Below, in pieces: positions 37,624-50,300 of a stretch of 64,000 bases of DNA (within the stretch, counting starts at the first letter, position 1; each line of letters starts with the position of its first letter). The notes under the pieces were generated by a model that was not told the origin of the DNA, searched no databases, and saw only the letters and a list, made by a program, of their open reading frames with translations. Location: contig NC_045144.1 of assembly GCF_008831285.2 (NCBI RefSeq), positions 21,219,716 through 21,283,715 of the forward strand, written 5' to 3'. The stretch comes from Nymphaea colorata. Taxonomy: Eukaryota; Streptophyta; Magnoliopsida; Nymphaeales; Nymphaeaceae. Position numbers and translations under genes: made by a program.

Positions 37624-40600
37624 CTCATGCTTACAGATGATTTGTTTCCTATATGAATCCTTCCTTACCTTTTCACGAGCGGTGAACTGAAATAAGTTTC
37701 ATTAATGAATTATTCAGTTATTTGCCTAAGCAACAATGTCATTGCTGTCGTTTGCCATGCTAATGCATTTTCATTGCATTGTTCTATGGTCTGGTCTTGA
37801 CATCTTTATCATCATTTCATACAATGAAAGAAAAGATATGTTTGCTGGGTTAGTTCTCCATGATGGCATGGTTACAGCATTTTATACAATACGTATAGCC
37901 CCAAATTCCAAGTTTGCAAATAAAATCGTGAGTAGAGGTGGAGAAACCAAAGACATTTGATTAATGCGTTTTTTCTTGATTTCCATTGCAACCCATTTAG
38001 AAGGTTATATATAACAGGAGGAAAGAAAGGAGAAATAAAAGATGTGAACAAGGTCCAAACTCTAATGGTGCTGTATGTTTATGTGGTGGTGTCCGGTGGG
38101 GGAGGGAGGCGAGGGGGACTGAAAAGGGACTAAAAATATGTGATAGGCGTGGCTGCATGAGTGTCCAATTTTATAACCTTGCATGCAATGAATTTTAGAT
38201 TACTGTGAAATAAAATATTTGTGCATCTCATCCTTACTTTTTGTGCTGTGAGAAAAGCTAGTAGAGGTGGTTATGTCTTTGACATGGCATACTCATTTGC
38301 CTTTATTTTTTGCATAAGCACATGAAAGGGCTGATGAGGTTAAGCTGCTTGTTTTGTAATTCAGGTTGAATGTAAAGAACTCTTTTACAGAGACTTGCCA
38401 CAACTTGATGATGCAATTGCTGATAAACTTTTTCCTGGATGCAGTACCTTGAATCAGGTTCCCTCCCTCCCAAAGAATGTCTTTTTGTGGGGTTGGGAGT
38501 AGCATATTTTTATTTTGCTTTTTTAATGAACTTGAAATTGGCGACTGTTCAATGCCCAGGTAAGGGAATCTTTATTACAGGCATGCGAAAATGCAGAACA
38601 AGAAGCCAGAGAACAGGCAACAGACAATGCCCTTCTAGATGAACTCACCAAGGTTATTGAATATTTTATCATTAACAATCATCAGTTTGTTAAAAGGCTT
38701 ATCCTTTTCTGGCTAGATGACATGGTCGCAGTTCTTGACTTGGTTCATCTTATGTTGAATTTTTGTGTTCTTCTAGAAGGTTGTGGAACAACTTTTCTAT
38801 CTCTTTCCATTGAAGGTCTTTGTTTTCTTTTATGAGAAAGCTGATGACTTGATCTCCCACTTCACACTGTGGTGAGTAGACACACATGTTTGCAATGCAA
38901 CAGTGAGAATTCCAATTTGTGTGTTTCTATTAGTTTCATAATCAACTAATTCATTTGTAAGTTCCAAAGGAATGGGCTAAATCTGATCCTGCTGAACCTT
39001 ACAGTTAGAGGGAAATATGGTGAAGATGGAGGAGAAGTACAAGCAAATGGAAAGGAGAGGAGTCGTTTCCTTCTGAGTGGGTCTGCACCATCTGAGATGT
39101 CCCTTATGCTACTTACAGTTGATAAGCCTAATCAGGGTCATTCTTCATAATCACTTAATAATGTGAAATGCACCCTGGAGATGACATTCTTATTCTACAT
39201 TTGTACTAGGACAAACAGCTTCCCTTGAGTGAATTGCATGTTGAGTGCCTTTGAATTATGCCTGATATTCCAATGGTTTATCAAATAACTTTTCAGTTGA
39301 CTTTCATCAAATATGAATCTGGCCTGTTGCTCTTGGTCTTCAATATTTTCACAAACGAAGTCATCCAATTTAATATTCTTCGTCTTATTATATAATATAG
39401 TACCATGTTATAGGCTAATAGGCTGGTAATCTAAGTAGACACCACACAGTCTGGCAGTTCCGAAATGTGTGTATCTTCTGCCCAATCTGCATCTAACTAG
39501 GCTATAAGTATTTGTTCAGTGCAATAGAAGGGGAAACTATGCACAGAATACCATATCATCACAAATCCTTTCTTATGCTCCTGAAAATATGCTTCACGGC
39601 CTTCAAATGTGTTCTTCTAGCCTCTAGGAGGATTCCATGAATGAAGGTTCAATTACAACTGATACAATTTCAGGATCCTTATGATGCTCCATCTAACTTT
39701 CTGGAGAGAACATAATGATTTCTTCATCAATCATCAAGTTCTCATTTTCACAATCAGCCTTTGAGGGTAGTTACATTTTAGACATTATTGGCTTCTGTGA
39801 AGAAATTGTCTCTCATTTCACTTGACCACAAGAATGGCTGATTCATCCTTTTTAAATGTATCACAATTCTGCAAAGGTATTTTCTTATGTTAATCTCTCC
39901 TTCTTGAAGACTTATTGCTATGTTTGAAGGTAGAACTTATCTAATATCTTTTGAGGGGTACATCCTCTTGAGATCCTCACATGCTTGCCTCATTGTATTT
40001 CAATATGTTGGCAATACTCCTTGTCCTTACGATAGAGAAAGTTCATGAGAGAATCTTAAATTTCCCATCTCATCATGCTTTTGTTGTAATTTTTTAGAGC
40101 TGTTTCCCTTTCTTCTCCTTCAAAAACCTTAGTTTCATCATTTTCTTTCTTAGTATAAGTTCAGTTTGTGAGTAGTAACTTTGACATATCCCAAAATCTC
40201 TTGCCTTTGATGTGCACTTTCAAGTTCCCAGCCCACACTAAGTGACTGGAGTCATTGAAGCTTTAATCCTGACTCTTTCAGTCATAGGTCTTGCAGGCAG
40301 ACGAAGAAAGGAGAAATAAGTTGATCATAAAAAAGATCTTCGAGAACTTTCAGTGGCATGCTTCATGAGGCAGCACAACAAATTAAGTCTTCAAATAGAC
40401 CTAATCAGGCCATGGATGACCTTGCTCCAATACATTGTTATAGTACACTCCAAATAGCAATATGTAAGCCACAACATAAAACTTACATTCTCACAATGAG
40501 TTGACAACACTCGGTCAGAAGGGCTTCACACGGAAAGTGCAGTAAGGCACTAATAAGAGAGTAAGAGTAAGAGCATCAAACTGTACAAAGGGGAGTTATC

Positions 40601-40968
40601 TTGAGTAGCCGTTGGGCTAGCTTCAATGACTAGACAACTAGCTGTTGGTGCTAGCCAATCGCTAGCTCAGTCTTGATCAAGGTCCACTTCCTATATATAT
40701 ATATATATGAAGAGAGGGAGATGGACCGAGTGAATGGTGACTTTGAATGTCTAGCTCACTCATGAGGGTTGTCTTATCCATCATGTTGGACGGTTAAAAG
40801 AAAAATAAGAAAAAAAAAAGTATGAACTAATACTAGATGATGAAAATGCTCATCACCTTTTTGTTCTTATTTTTCTCTCAAACGTCATGACTTTGGATCA
40901 CCAGACTCATCCTTCAACTCTCTCTCTCTCTTTCTCTGAGGGAGAAAGAGTAATATATATATATATAT

Positions 40969-40999
<31 letters not shown>

Positions 41000-43900
41000 T
41001 TCAGCCATTTGGGGCTGGTTGTTTCACGTTCTTCACTCTCTCACGGTCTCACCTACTCCTTTTCCCTCCTTTTCATTTTTCATTTCTCCTCTCCATGACC
41101 ATCCTCCTCACCTTAAGATGGATCCTAGGGAGGGGAGGAGACCTGAAAAGTCCTAAAATGGGGATGGTTTAACTCATTTTCCAGATAAAAACATGCACAT
41201 GATAGGAACTATGTTTTACCACACATATAAGACATAGTACTGCACACATGCACAGTAGACATATATACACATTCTAACAAGGTCCCCTGCAACTCTCATG
41301 GGTTAGATTTATTCACTTTGAGAAGGAAATGGTAAAGGTGATGAGTGGAAAGAGATGGAAATTTAGGAGGTGTTGGAAAGCGCCCTTTTGGAGGTAACGT
41401 CATCCAAGATAGATAAGGACAAAGGGAAGAGTGTGTGTGATGCTGTAATTTTTAAAATTTTCTCCTTATTCTAGGCGTAATGGATTGTATAGTAATTAAC
41501 AGTGAACAGGTTTATGTTAATTGAGTCTCAGGTCTAGGAAGAGGGAACTCCAAACCTACTGGGAAGTTTGTACGTGAACCCTTTCTCATCCAAATTTGGG
41601 CATTATGGATTCATCTTAGCTCTGAAGCATCGGAGTCTACTTCTTCCTTGAAATAGAGTGCATTGTTTTATTGTGTTTTTATGTTTCATTTTGTCTGGCA
41701 GGTTTCCATGGTAACAGTCATATCCTTCCTTTTAGCTGCCCTTTCTGTTATAATTTCATTCACATGACAGAATACATAAATCCCCTTGGAAACTAACATA
41801 TAATACTACAATGGTATGTGTCGAGAAAAATCATGCTATGTCTAACAGAGAGAACCACAAATTTTCAACAAATTGAAGCTAGAAAGTAGTGGAAGTTGCA
41901 AGTCCCTTGGGCTGCTCTATGTGAATCAATTTTGTGGATGTACCCAAGGAATCTATGGTCTGTTTGCACTTTTATGTCTGTGCTCATGGCCAGTCACAAT
42001 GTCTATGATCTACCAACTTTTTGTTTCATATCTGAATGTATATACGTGGGAGCATTTGGTAAGAAAAGTTACTATTTGATGCCCTCGGTTACACGTTGCT
42101 TATTTTTTTTAACTTTTGAAAACTTGTTATGTCATTGATGATGGTAGTATATCTTCCATTAGGATTTCATGTTGATATATATCTCAAATAAGCTTCATGT
42201 TGAAATTTGTTATCTGAATTTCATGTTCGGGATGTTTAGTTATGTATGTAGGTTTATTATTCACAGGAAAAAATCTTTCTTTCAGATGAATCAGTCTCAG
42301 TGCATGCTGGGCTTCTTGAAATAATTTTGTGGCCATATTTCATCGAAAGTTCACTCTCCTATTTTGTGCTTCAGATTGTAGAAGTTGATGTCCCACAATC
42401 TTTGTTCGAGGAGCAAGGCCGCCAACTTTATGGAGCCTACCTTCTCCAGTTACAGGTAAGGAGTTAAAGATTTGAATAAAGATGTTTTGTTAACACCTCA
42501 CACAACTGTTTGAGCATGCTTGCAGGCAAGCAAGAGATTGAATGAACAACAACTGGTTTCCTTATCAAGTGAAAATGCAGTAAAAGAATACCTCAATAAT
42601 CAAAAGATGAACATAACCAAGATAGTGAAACAAACTCTTGCTGTTGGAGAGATTTTCAAGTGTGAGGGTTTGCAGGTAAGATACTGAGTTATTCTTATGG
42701 CCCGATAGGTTGTCTCTATTTTTCTTTGGATTCCTTCCATGTAGTTCTGTTTTCCCTTGGATATTTTATTATTTTATTCCTTATGTTAACCATCAACTGA
42801 GTATTTTTGTCATCATCAATGGCCACACCAGATAGTTGGTGTGGTGGTCCATGGCTAGACCTAGTTGAACAACCGGTCATGTAGCTTTTGCACACATACT
42901 TGTCTTCTCTGTGACAATTCGTTGCTATGTATCTAGGCTCTTATGTCTTATCCATTACGAAGAACTCAACATAATTGACGAGGCAGTATACTGACATTAA
43001 CGATGATCTCACATAAACTCTAATAGATATGAGTATGACAGCGAGACACTAGTGGCACTGGGATGTTTGATATCTTTCCTCAACTTGATAGGGTGTTTTA
43101 ATCTTTAAGTAGTTCCTTTGTTTTCATGTGGACTTTTTTCTCTCAAGGCATTTTGGTTAATTGTTGTTGGCCTTTTATTTTCCGATCCCTTTTGAAAAAG
43201 GCATAGTAAAAAATAATGTTTTGGAGATAAATGGCGAGGTTTTTCTCGAGTATAATACATCGAGCTTGAAAAAAAGGAAAAGAATACGGTAAATTTTTAA
43301 AAATCTAAAAAAACTAAAAATGGGGGAAAAATAAAATAAGTGAAACTAATAACACAAACATCAAAAGATAAGTAGATTTGCAACAGATAAAAATTAGAAA
43401 ATGAAAAAAACTGTTTGGCATTAAAAAAATAAAAAAAATAAAAAAAGTGAAAAAAAAAACTCGTTAAAAAGGTGTTGAACGTTTTTTCCGAAAAACACGT
43501 TTTCTTAAAGTTTTAAACGACAAATTTAATTTATCATTTTTTTTCGAAAAAAACACGTTTTTTGTGACACTGGCAAAAAGGTAGTGAAGTATTTTGTTTC
43601 CCTCAAGTCTTCACATCTGCTATTCTTCTTCTTTTCATCAACCACTTGAAATTTAATATTGTTAGTGTAATCCATCATGATTGAACAACTATGACACAAA
43701 AACACCATGTCACATGCCAGATGATTCTCTTGTACAATCTTATGTACAAAGAAGAATTTCATTTTTAGTGATGAAATGAGTATAATGCAATGGCTGAATC
43801 TACTACATAAATTATTTTATTGGGCATCTTCTTGGTAATGCAGTAGCTACTCTGTTAAATCTCTGTCTTGTTTCTTATAATCAAAATTCTAATAAAATAT

Positions 43901-45579
43901 TGCTAAGAATTTTGAGGTTCATAAGTGCACCAAACACATGAAAACACACTGCTATTTTCCTATGCAGAAGCATCTTGGTGGTTTCTCCATTCTTTTCTAA
44001 CATTCCATACATCAGAATAACTTTCATGCAAATTGGGGCTCATATATATATACATATGCACAATTGCTACATTGTGTTCTGGTTTATAACTGGCTGCAAG
44101 CCAAGTAGGGGAACTCTCGGACCCGGTTCTGGGGTCAGTTTTAGTGAAGTGATTGTAAGTGGTATTGAAGCTATGTTATGTGAGATATTTATACAAAAGT
44201 GTGCTGATATTCTCTGGAGCTTAGCTGCTACCTTGCTTTCTAATTCACAGCCCTTTTAATTGTATAACTAAAGTGGCTACAGAATCACAGATGGATTGGG
44301 TTTTGCCAGCTTGGGGACTCGAGTCAACTTTGAGCCAGTTGATTAGATCTTTAATTTACATTATTCAACAAATCAGACTGCAAATTCGTCCAGTACAGTG
44401 CAACTGGTTGTATTATTTTGTACTCCGATTCCCACATTATTAATGGCTCCTTCTGTGCCATCTAGAGTTTTCACCTATGGACATTTTGGTTGTCATACTT
44501 TTTTCCATTGTCAGATGGCTTGTGTTGGTCAACTTCGGAAGACCATCTTTGGTTTTGTTGTTGAGCCAAAAAAGAGGGTTTGAGCCCAAAGGATGCATAT
44601 ACACTTGAAAGTAAGGGAGACTATAGAACTCTGCTTGTCTCTCACTTCAATTTTGCAGATGATGCTCCATTATTTTCTAAAGTAGATCTCAGCATGTTTC
44701 ATTTCTCAAGAAAATCTTGAATCCACCAAGAAGAGTGCAGCCAAATATGTCGTACCGACATGCTTTTAATTCTCTATAGGGTATCCATTTAAGCTAAGGA
44801 TGTTTCTTTTAATGTTATTGCAGTTATCATTGGAGGAACTAGAGAAAGAGGTGGTTGATGCAGTTGCAGAATTTAAGAGTCATAAGCAAGAATATGATGA
44901 GAAGCGGATAAGAGAACAGGTATTGGTCCTTCAACTATACAAAGTCCCTCTGCTTGTCCTTAGTGTACTCTCCTGCATTGAGGTCAAATAAGGTTTTGCG
45001 ATCCCATGGTTGACTTGGAATTTAGATTTGTAAGGAATGGATGAAGATCACAAATCAAACAAGTGAAGCTACTCTTTTCGTTATGCTTATGGCTTCTTTC
45101 AAGTGGAAACAAAGGCCCCTTGGTTTTGGTAAAATGTGGGTTACTATTATTCTTCTGTTCTAGATTTTTTGTGTCATCAAATGTGAATCATGCTCAGAAG
45201 GATGCTTGTTGTCAACAAAGAACTCGAGATCTCTGAGGGGGAAATTGGCACCTGTGACAAAGCATGCTAACAAGTGTGATGAACAACGTCAAGTTTTAAG
45301 GGCCTTATTCGACACAAGCTGAGCAGGTCCAGTCAAATTAAAATGGTTGAAAGGATTGTATTTTGAACATCAAATCCATAACCAAGGAAAACAATAAGAA
45401 CAAGCAGGGGAAGCTTGTATAAGAGCCTAGTGCCCAAGTTACTCACCCTCAATCATGCACTCGGACTTTTTGACCTATTTCTTATCTGGGCTGCTCTGCA
45501 GGTGCAAGGTATACTTGAAGGGGCTAAGGTGCTAGAATGGCTAAAGCAGCATGCAGAAATTGAATTCGTGACAAAATAA
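26946..45579 (+). CDS. TIG: Chloroplast trigger factor-type chaperone
   Basis: Trigger factor binds the ribosome near the exit tunnel and shields nascent chains; the plant form acts on plastid ribosomes. There are thirteen exons: 26946-27245, 29074-29157, 30279-30407, 31027-31115, 32140-32323, 34580-34670, 35672-35826, 38365-38457, 38560-38652, 42375-42455, 42526-42675, 44824-44919 and 45502-45579. Phases agree throughout, giving 540 aa ending in TAA. Exon 1 (100 aa) is a Ser/Ala/Arg-rich transit-peptide-like leader. The ribosome-binding domain follows, with the signature loop GFRPGKRVP at 131-139. The FKBP-like PPIase domain occupies about 263-350 and includes a LLPGFLDAIVGIGRGEQKSF block. 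The C-terminal helical arms (about 351-540) follow. The exons cover only 1.6 of 18.6 kb; introns of 1-3.7 kb carry most of the repeats in the window. Confidence 0.95.
27246..29073 (+). other. Trigger factor intron 1
   Basis: A 1.8-kb intron. At 28360-28610 there are diverged repeats of a unit containing GGCATGTTG, CAGCCACATT and ACAAATACTAGTT. A TACATGCATATATATG-rich stretch follows at about 28640-28760. No gene was seen. Confidence 0.6.
29484..29528. repeat. (TA)n microsatellite
   Basis: About 45 bp of pure TA repeat in trigger factor intron 2. Confidence 0.95.
30424..30735 (+). mobile_element. AT-rich dispersed repeat, copy 1 (forward)
   Basis: About 310 bp, very rich in A and T runs, with blocks such as ACAAAAAACGCGAAAAAAAC, GATAAATTAAAT, CAAACAGTTTTTTT, TGATGTTTGTGTTATTAGTTTC and TTTTTTCAAGCTCG. 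The same blocks occur in the same relative order on the opposite strand at 43254-43575; one block of at least 20 bases (30625-30646 against 43342-43363) is identical. The class is unknown: there is no ORF and no terminal repeat was defined. It lies in trigger factor intron 3. Confidence 0.7.
32553..32585. repeat. (TC)n microsatellite
   Basis: About 33 bp of TC repeat in trigger factor intron 5. Confidence 0.95.
32896..33255. repeat. Three diverged tandem units of about 106-126 bp
   Basis: Units start near 32896, 33002 and 33128. All carry ATCATAMAACAATTGRTCAACC, then TTGTGTGCTTAGAA, TAGTTGATMGGTTGKGA, GTTAGTTCATA and AGGGAAA. The second and third also share CCCTTCATGGGT or CCCTCATGGGTCT. They lie in trigger factor intron 5, about 500 bp upstream of the LTR-like repeat. 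Confidence 0.8.
33744..34270 (+). mobile_element. LTR-like repeat, copy 2, with internal tandem duplication
   Basis: It starts TGTTGAGAATGTGATGCAAG and is related to 3946-4310. It carries TATA-like CTATATAAAGGGACGTGG twice, because 207 bp are tandemly duplicated (33811-34017 and 34018-34224, nearly identical). It ends near TGCATCAGAATGTC. The order of conserved blocks and the TATA box suggest an LTR or LTR fragment. No internal retroelement genes are present nearby. Confidence 0.6.
35827..38364 (+). other. Trigger factor intron 7
   Basis: A 2.5-kb AT-rich intron with a (CT)n run at 37591-37619. A GTGGTGGTGTCCGGTGGGGG stretch follows near 38082. No gene or repeat family was recognised. Confidence 0.65.
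37591..37619. repeat. (CT)n microsatellite
   Basis: About 29 bp of CT repeat in trigger factor intron 7. Confidence 0.9.
40729..40913. mobile_element. MITE flanked by microsatellites, copy B
   Basis: Inverted copy of the element at 13834-14062. Shared blocks are GAGTGAATGG at the end, GACTTTG, GGTTRAAAGAAAAA, GAACTAATACTAGAT and AATGCTCATCACCTTTTT. It is also bounded by simple repeats: (TA)n at 40692-40708 on the left and (CT)n at 40918-40940 on the right. The right end is more diverged, so that boundary is approximate. Confidence 0.55.
40918..41001. repeat. (CT)n, (TA)n and (TTTA)n compound microsatellite
   Basis: A CT run, then a short purine stretch, a TA run, and about eight TTTA tetranucleotides. 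It forms the right border of the MITE copy at 40729-40913. Confidence 0.92.
43254..43575 (-). mobile_element. AT-rich dispersed repeat, copy 2 (reverse)
   Basis: The reverse-complement partner of 30424-30735, in trigger factor intron 11. It begins (plus strand) ATCGAGCTTGAAAAAAAGG and ends near CGAAAAAAACACGTTTTTTG. The two copies are about 12.5 kb apart in the same gene and in opposite orientation. Confidence 0.7.
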
Positions 45580-47340
45580 GGTGGTTATCAAGGGCGAAGC
45601 ATGGAATAAGATCTCAAAAGTAAGGAATAGTGTATAAGAAAGGCAAATGTATATTCCTGTGTTTTATTAAACTTCTCCAAGTATCATGGGTCTTATTTTC
45701 AAATTTTGTAAGTTATTAAATATTAAGATTCCTATGAGGTTCTAGGCTATAAGAAAAAAATAATTTATTTTTATATGGCTTGACTTCATGGTCATCTGAG
45801 ATAGATATTGTAAAAGTTCTTTTGCTCCTATCGCGCATTCAAATTCTAACTGAATACCAAAATGTTATGCGCAGTTTAGGCACTTCCTGCTTATCCCTGA
45901 CTTTTTTTATTGTGCCTTATGTTCATCTATGACTGTAGGGTACATTTTTGGAATTTGAGTATGTATTTGCGGCAAGAACTGGGTGTCGGAGATGAGATAC
46001 TGTTGCTTGTTTCAGATACGCAAATTTCTAGCTTTTTATGGAAGCCCTCTGACAAAACCTAGTGTATTGCTTTGTCAACAGTTCTCCCGTTTTCCTAGTT
46101 CGAGAAATTCCTAGTACAGAAGTTAAAACTCCATGATTCACCAAGTTAAATCTTCATTCAAGATGTAATAGTGGTGGAAATTGAGATGGACAAGAATACA
46201 GATGGGAATGGAGATCGGAACTGGAGAGTCGATTTGACAGTTGACGCTGTCCTCTCCATTAAGCAATTTGAAATGACTCCTCATGTTCTGATGACCAGTA
46301 CATGCTGATTTGTTGTTTCTGTTATTGTCATCTAAACATGTGCTTTCAAACGGCAAAGAAGTGAATATGGTTGTCGAAATGCACTAATTATACTCTGTCA
46401 AATCCTCATCTTTCCTCTCTTCTGCAGATGCTAAAAGTTCAGATGAAAATAATTTTATTCGTAGGAGAATGTACAGCCTCATCTCACGGCAACTATACCA
46501 TGCTATCAAAATGAGGATTGGGTAGACTCGATAACTACCACTATCAGCGAGTGAAATAGTTATCAAGCAATATCCCAAACTGGAATCAAATGTTTGAAAA
46601 ATACTGCATTACCATAATTGATGGGGATTCAAGGAAAGAAGTTGCACAGTGGGGAGAATCCAGTTTCCTTGATTATGAAGAAGGGCTGCATTTGCACCAA
46701 TCGTCTAGACAAAATCATACTATTATTTTGTAGAAGCATCTCATGGGTGTATGCAGCTGGTGATGATGGCGTCAGAAGCATTTTGCAAGAAAGAATAAAG
46801 ACCCTTCCAGAAGCAAAAAGATAAAGTCACCTACCGGGTAAGGAGGTTTCATCATGATGCAGCCTTCAATGAAGCAACATTTTTTAGGCGAAGAACGAAA
46901 AAGTATATAAATGGACTTGGACCTTCAAGCTGCTGGCGCTACCAAACCTTGAGCTCAGCCAAACCTTGCATATCCTTTATAAAGAGAAAAATGAAAAAAA
47001 TCGTGCCATACTTGAAATCATATTGTCAAAATTCATGGACAATGGACATAATGAACATGGAATTTTGTACAAAGTGATGGTGCTTTGCACTACTTGGTGA
47101 ACAGTGAACACCTCCATCTTAGCACAAGTACCATAAAAATGATTAAGATGAACCTTTCAAACATTTTAAGATTGAAATTTGTTTCACAAAGTTATTCCGT
47201 ATTTAGTTATAAAACTGAAGCCTACAACATACAAAAAATTACAAACAGAAAAATTCTACCATTGATCACATCAGAGACTCAACAACCACTGTTCGGAGAA
47301 ACTAGCCTTCTGATTTTGGTCTAAGAGCAGCCGACTCTGG
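45580..47340. other. Convergent intergenic region
   Basis: The 3' ends of trigger factor (+) and the thioesterase gene (-) face each other here. The sequence is AT-rich with no coding sequence I could support. Short ORFs (for example 46618-46824) resemble no family known to me. Both 3' UTRs should lie within it. Confidence 0.6.
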
Positions 47341-50300
47341 TCAGGTCCTCAAACGGCTTTTAATCCACGATTCAAGGGATTGCAGCTCCTTTGTGCTAAT
47401 GGAATGGGCAAGACCAGGATACGCCTAGAGAAGGAGAGAGACAGAGAGAGAGCAGTCTCAGTTGTAAGCAGCAGAACATCTTCCGAACGCCAATAAAACA
47501 ACACAAATTTGCAGGTGATTTCACATGCACTGTACCTTGAATTCACAGCTAACGATGCCAGCTGCTTGTAGGAAAGGTGGACCAGCTTGACCAGCTTCAA
47601 ACAAGACTGTTTTATCAGCCATCCCATGAGACCAGATTATAGGTGTCTGCACGTATTTTAATTGTTACAACGTTATAACTTCTTTGCATTTGCCAAAACT
47701 CTTTAAATGAAAATTGGGAAAGCATTAAAACTAGAAGTCAATTGTGTTGATGCGCTATCAGTTTCATAAAAAAATCCAAAGGTGATAATCAACCATGATA
47801 AAAACACCCACAAAGGTGATATTCAAACCAGAACGAGCTACTCAAATATACATGATACTTCAACGTCATTTATTATGCCGTAAATTTGTGTTCAGCACAC
47901 AGCTTCCGTCTCATTTAGCAGCCATGCACCTCCACAACTTTGGAGATGGCCTTAGTAAGAGAGAGAGAGAGACTGCAGCAACATTGACCACTGTTTCCAT
48001 CTCTCTTTAGTGTATTATAAAAAGGAAATATTCATGTAAGATGAACACCATAACCACAGTTAGGATTGTCGAAGCGAGGGTCTAGCTTGCGTGTGCATAT
48101 ATAGGGAATTTGATACTATGCTTTCTAAAAATGTGACATCCCGTTGGTCATCCAACTTTTTTTTTGTATGAATTCAAAACCTATGGGTAGGTTAATAATG
48201 TCCAACACCATCAATTCAAAAAAAAAAGGAAGAAAAAGACAGAAAAGTGGATCTACAGTTTAGATTCAGGGATTTGAAGGTCAAATCTTAGGTTTGTTGG
48301 CTCCTTGGTCGTTTTCTTACATTTTTTGGAATTATGAACCATATGGGGTTAGATTTATATATCTTAGAAAGAGGAAAACTAGACACATTCAGGAAGACTC
48401 TGGACATTATATTATAGATAGCATATTTGTGGCCCATAAGGTCTCTGTGCACTAGGTTGGCTGAAACCCCCTAAGTCGGACAGTTGAAGAAGGTGCAGAG
48501 TTCAATGCTGGCAGGTAAATTATTTTGCAAGTCCGCGAGATACAAAAAGCTTGGCCATTTTCCTCTCTCAATATTTTCCTCGTCATTGAGAGAAGTTTTT
48601 GTAGCATCTTAGCCTTCATACAATAATATTGTAATATGGTGCTCCAAAATCCCTTGATCACTATAGCAAACATTTCTTACAAGCTAAGCAGTATATTCAT
48701 TCATGGGCACATGTAAGGCATGGCTCTTACAAATATGACAGCTTGAGCACATATTAGAGTCATTAACGGGACTCAGACTAGACTTATGTAATAGTTCGTC
48801 TGCAATAAGACTTTGAATAAAAGACCTACTACAATGTGCTAAACGGCCATGCCAAATGGATGACTTATCATTATGTGTTAGATTGACTTCACTCTGACTA
48901 GGAAAAGATGAAACACATGACTTGGATACTTTTGAAGTTTCTTCAATGACGTACATGTCACCTTTGCGAACACCCTCAGTGAATGTCTTCTTAGTTCGAG
49001 CATCATTGACATAAACAAAAGATAGAATAAACTCAACAGAAGAATGAGTATCATCAATAAGCTTTGACACGGAAATAATATTTTTCTCAAGGAGAGCCAG
49101 CCATTTAACCAACCTAGAGCTGTAAATAAAGTTGACCACAGGAGCCAACATCACTTGATTACAAGGAGGTCAACCAAGAAGCATAACAAACGTGACAATA
49201 GACCTAACCAGCCCTCTACGCAAAGAACTAGCAGTCATATAACAGAGTTTCTGGTTCAACTATTGAGCAAGATATATACTACTTGAACAAAAGAAATAAC
49301 TACCCAGAGGAACAGTGACACAGATACATAGAGATCCATGATGCACTATTAAAGCTGTAAGCTAACTAAATTTCAAAAGAGAATAAATTTTAGCACATTA
49401 CAAACATGAAAATAGCACCTTTTTAGCATCTTGAGGAATCTTTTCTATGATAGATGAGTTAAAAGGAACCCATCCACTAAATATGGCACCTCCACCAAGT
49501 CTCCTCGGATAGAGCAGTACACTTGCTAGGGTCAGTGCACCTGAAATCAAAAGCACAATTTTTATAAATGCACCCAGAGAGAAGGACGAAGATGAATTAG
49601 AAAAAACTACAATATATTACCTCCTTGACTAAAACCACAAAGAAATATGTTTTCAGGTGGCACTCCAGCAGCTACCTCATTGTCTATAATCCTGTGCACA
49701 TTTTGAACAGCTTTCATGACTCCCTCTTCATCTTTTGGAGCATCCTAAAACAAAAATGTGTGCAATCAGTGGCAAAGCCACGTTGTCGCTAGCCCATAGA
49801 ATTTACTTGATTTACACATATAAACTTCATTAATTTCCATTTTTATATATGACTGCCCCTTAAAGGTTGAAATTAAAAGTAAGAGTGCCCTTTAACCAGA
49901 AATTTTTGGCTCCGCCACTGTGTGCAAATCATAGTATAGTAATATACTTATCAGAATTTGTCATGGTTATGGACTACAGAGACCCCTAAAAGATTGCAGA
50001 TACTTCAGAACTTCCATTGAAGTCAATTTCTTGAACACTATGGAGTATGGACAAACACAACTATCAGCACAAAATGAAGCGAACAAGTAACTGAGCATAT
50101 TACCAGTAAATATCAATAATAACAACAAGTCTATTGCATGTTAGCAGAAAATATTGATAAAAACAGCAATTATCACAATAAATCGTGTAAGTTGGTTATT
50201 TTCTCAAGCATGCAAGCAACTAACAATTATTTAAGTAAACAGTTATACTGAATGCTTGGAAGTAATAAAATGAAAAATCAACTCCTTATTATGATTAAGA

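Larger units (their letters stand above)
38653..42374 (+). other. Trigger factor intron 9 (3.7 kb)
   Basis: The longest intron of this gene. It holds the second copy of the microsatellite-associated MITE (40729-40913) and TA and TTTA repeats. I saw no coding fragments in the rest, and short ORFs such as 41873-42138 show no family resemblance. Confidence 0.65.
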
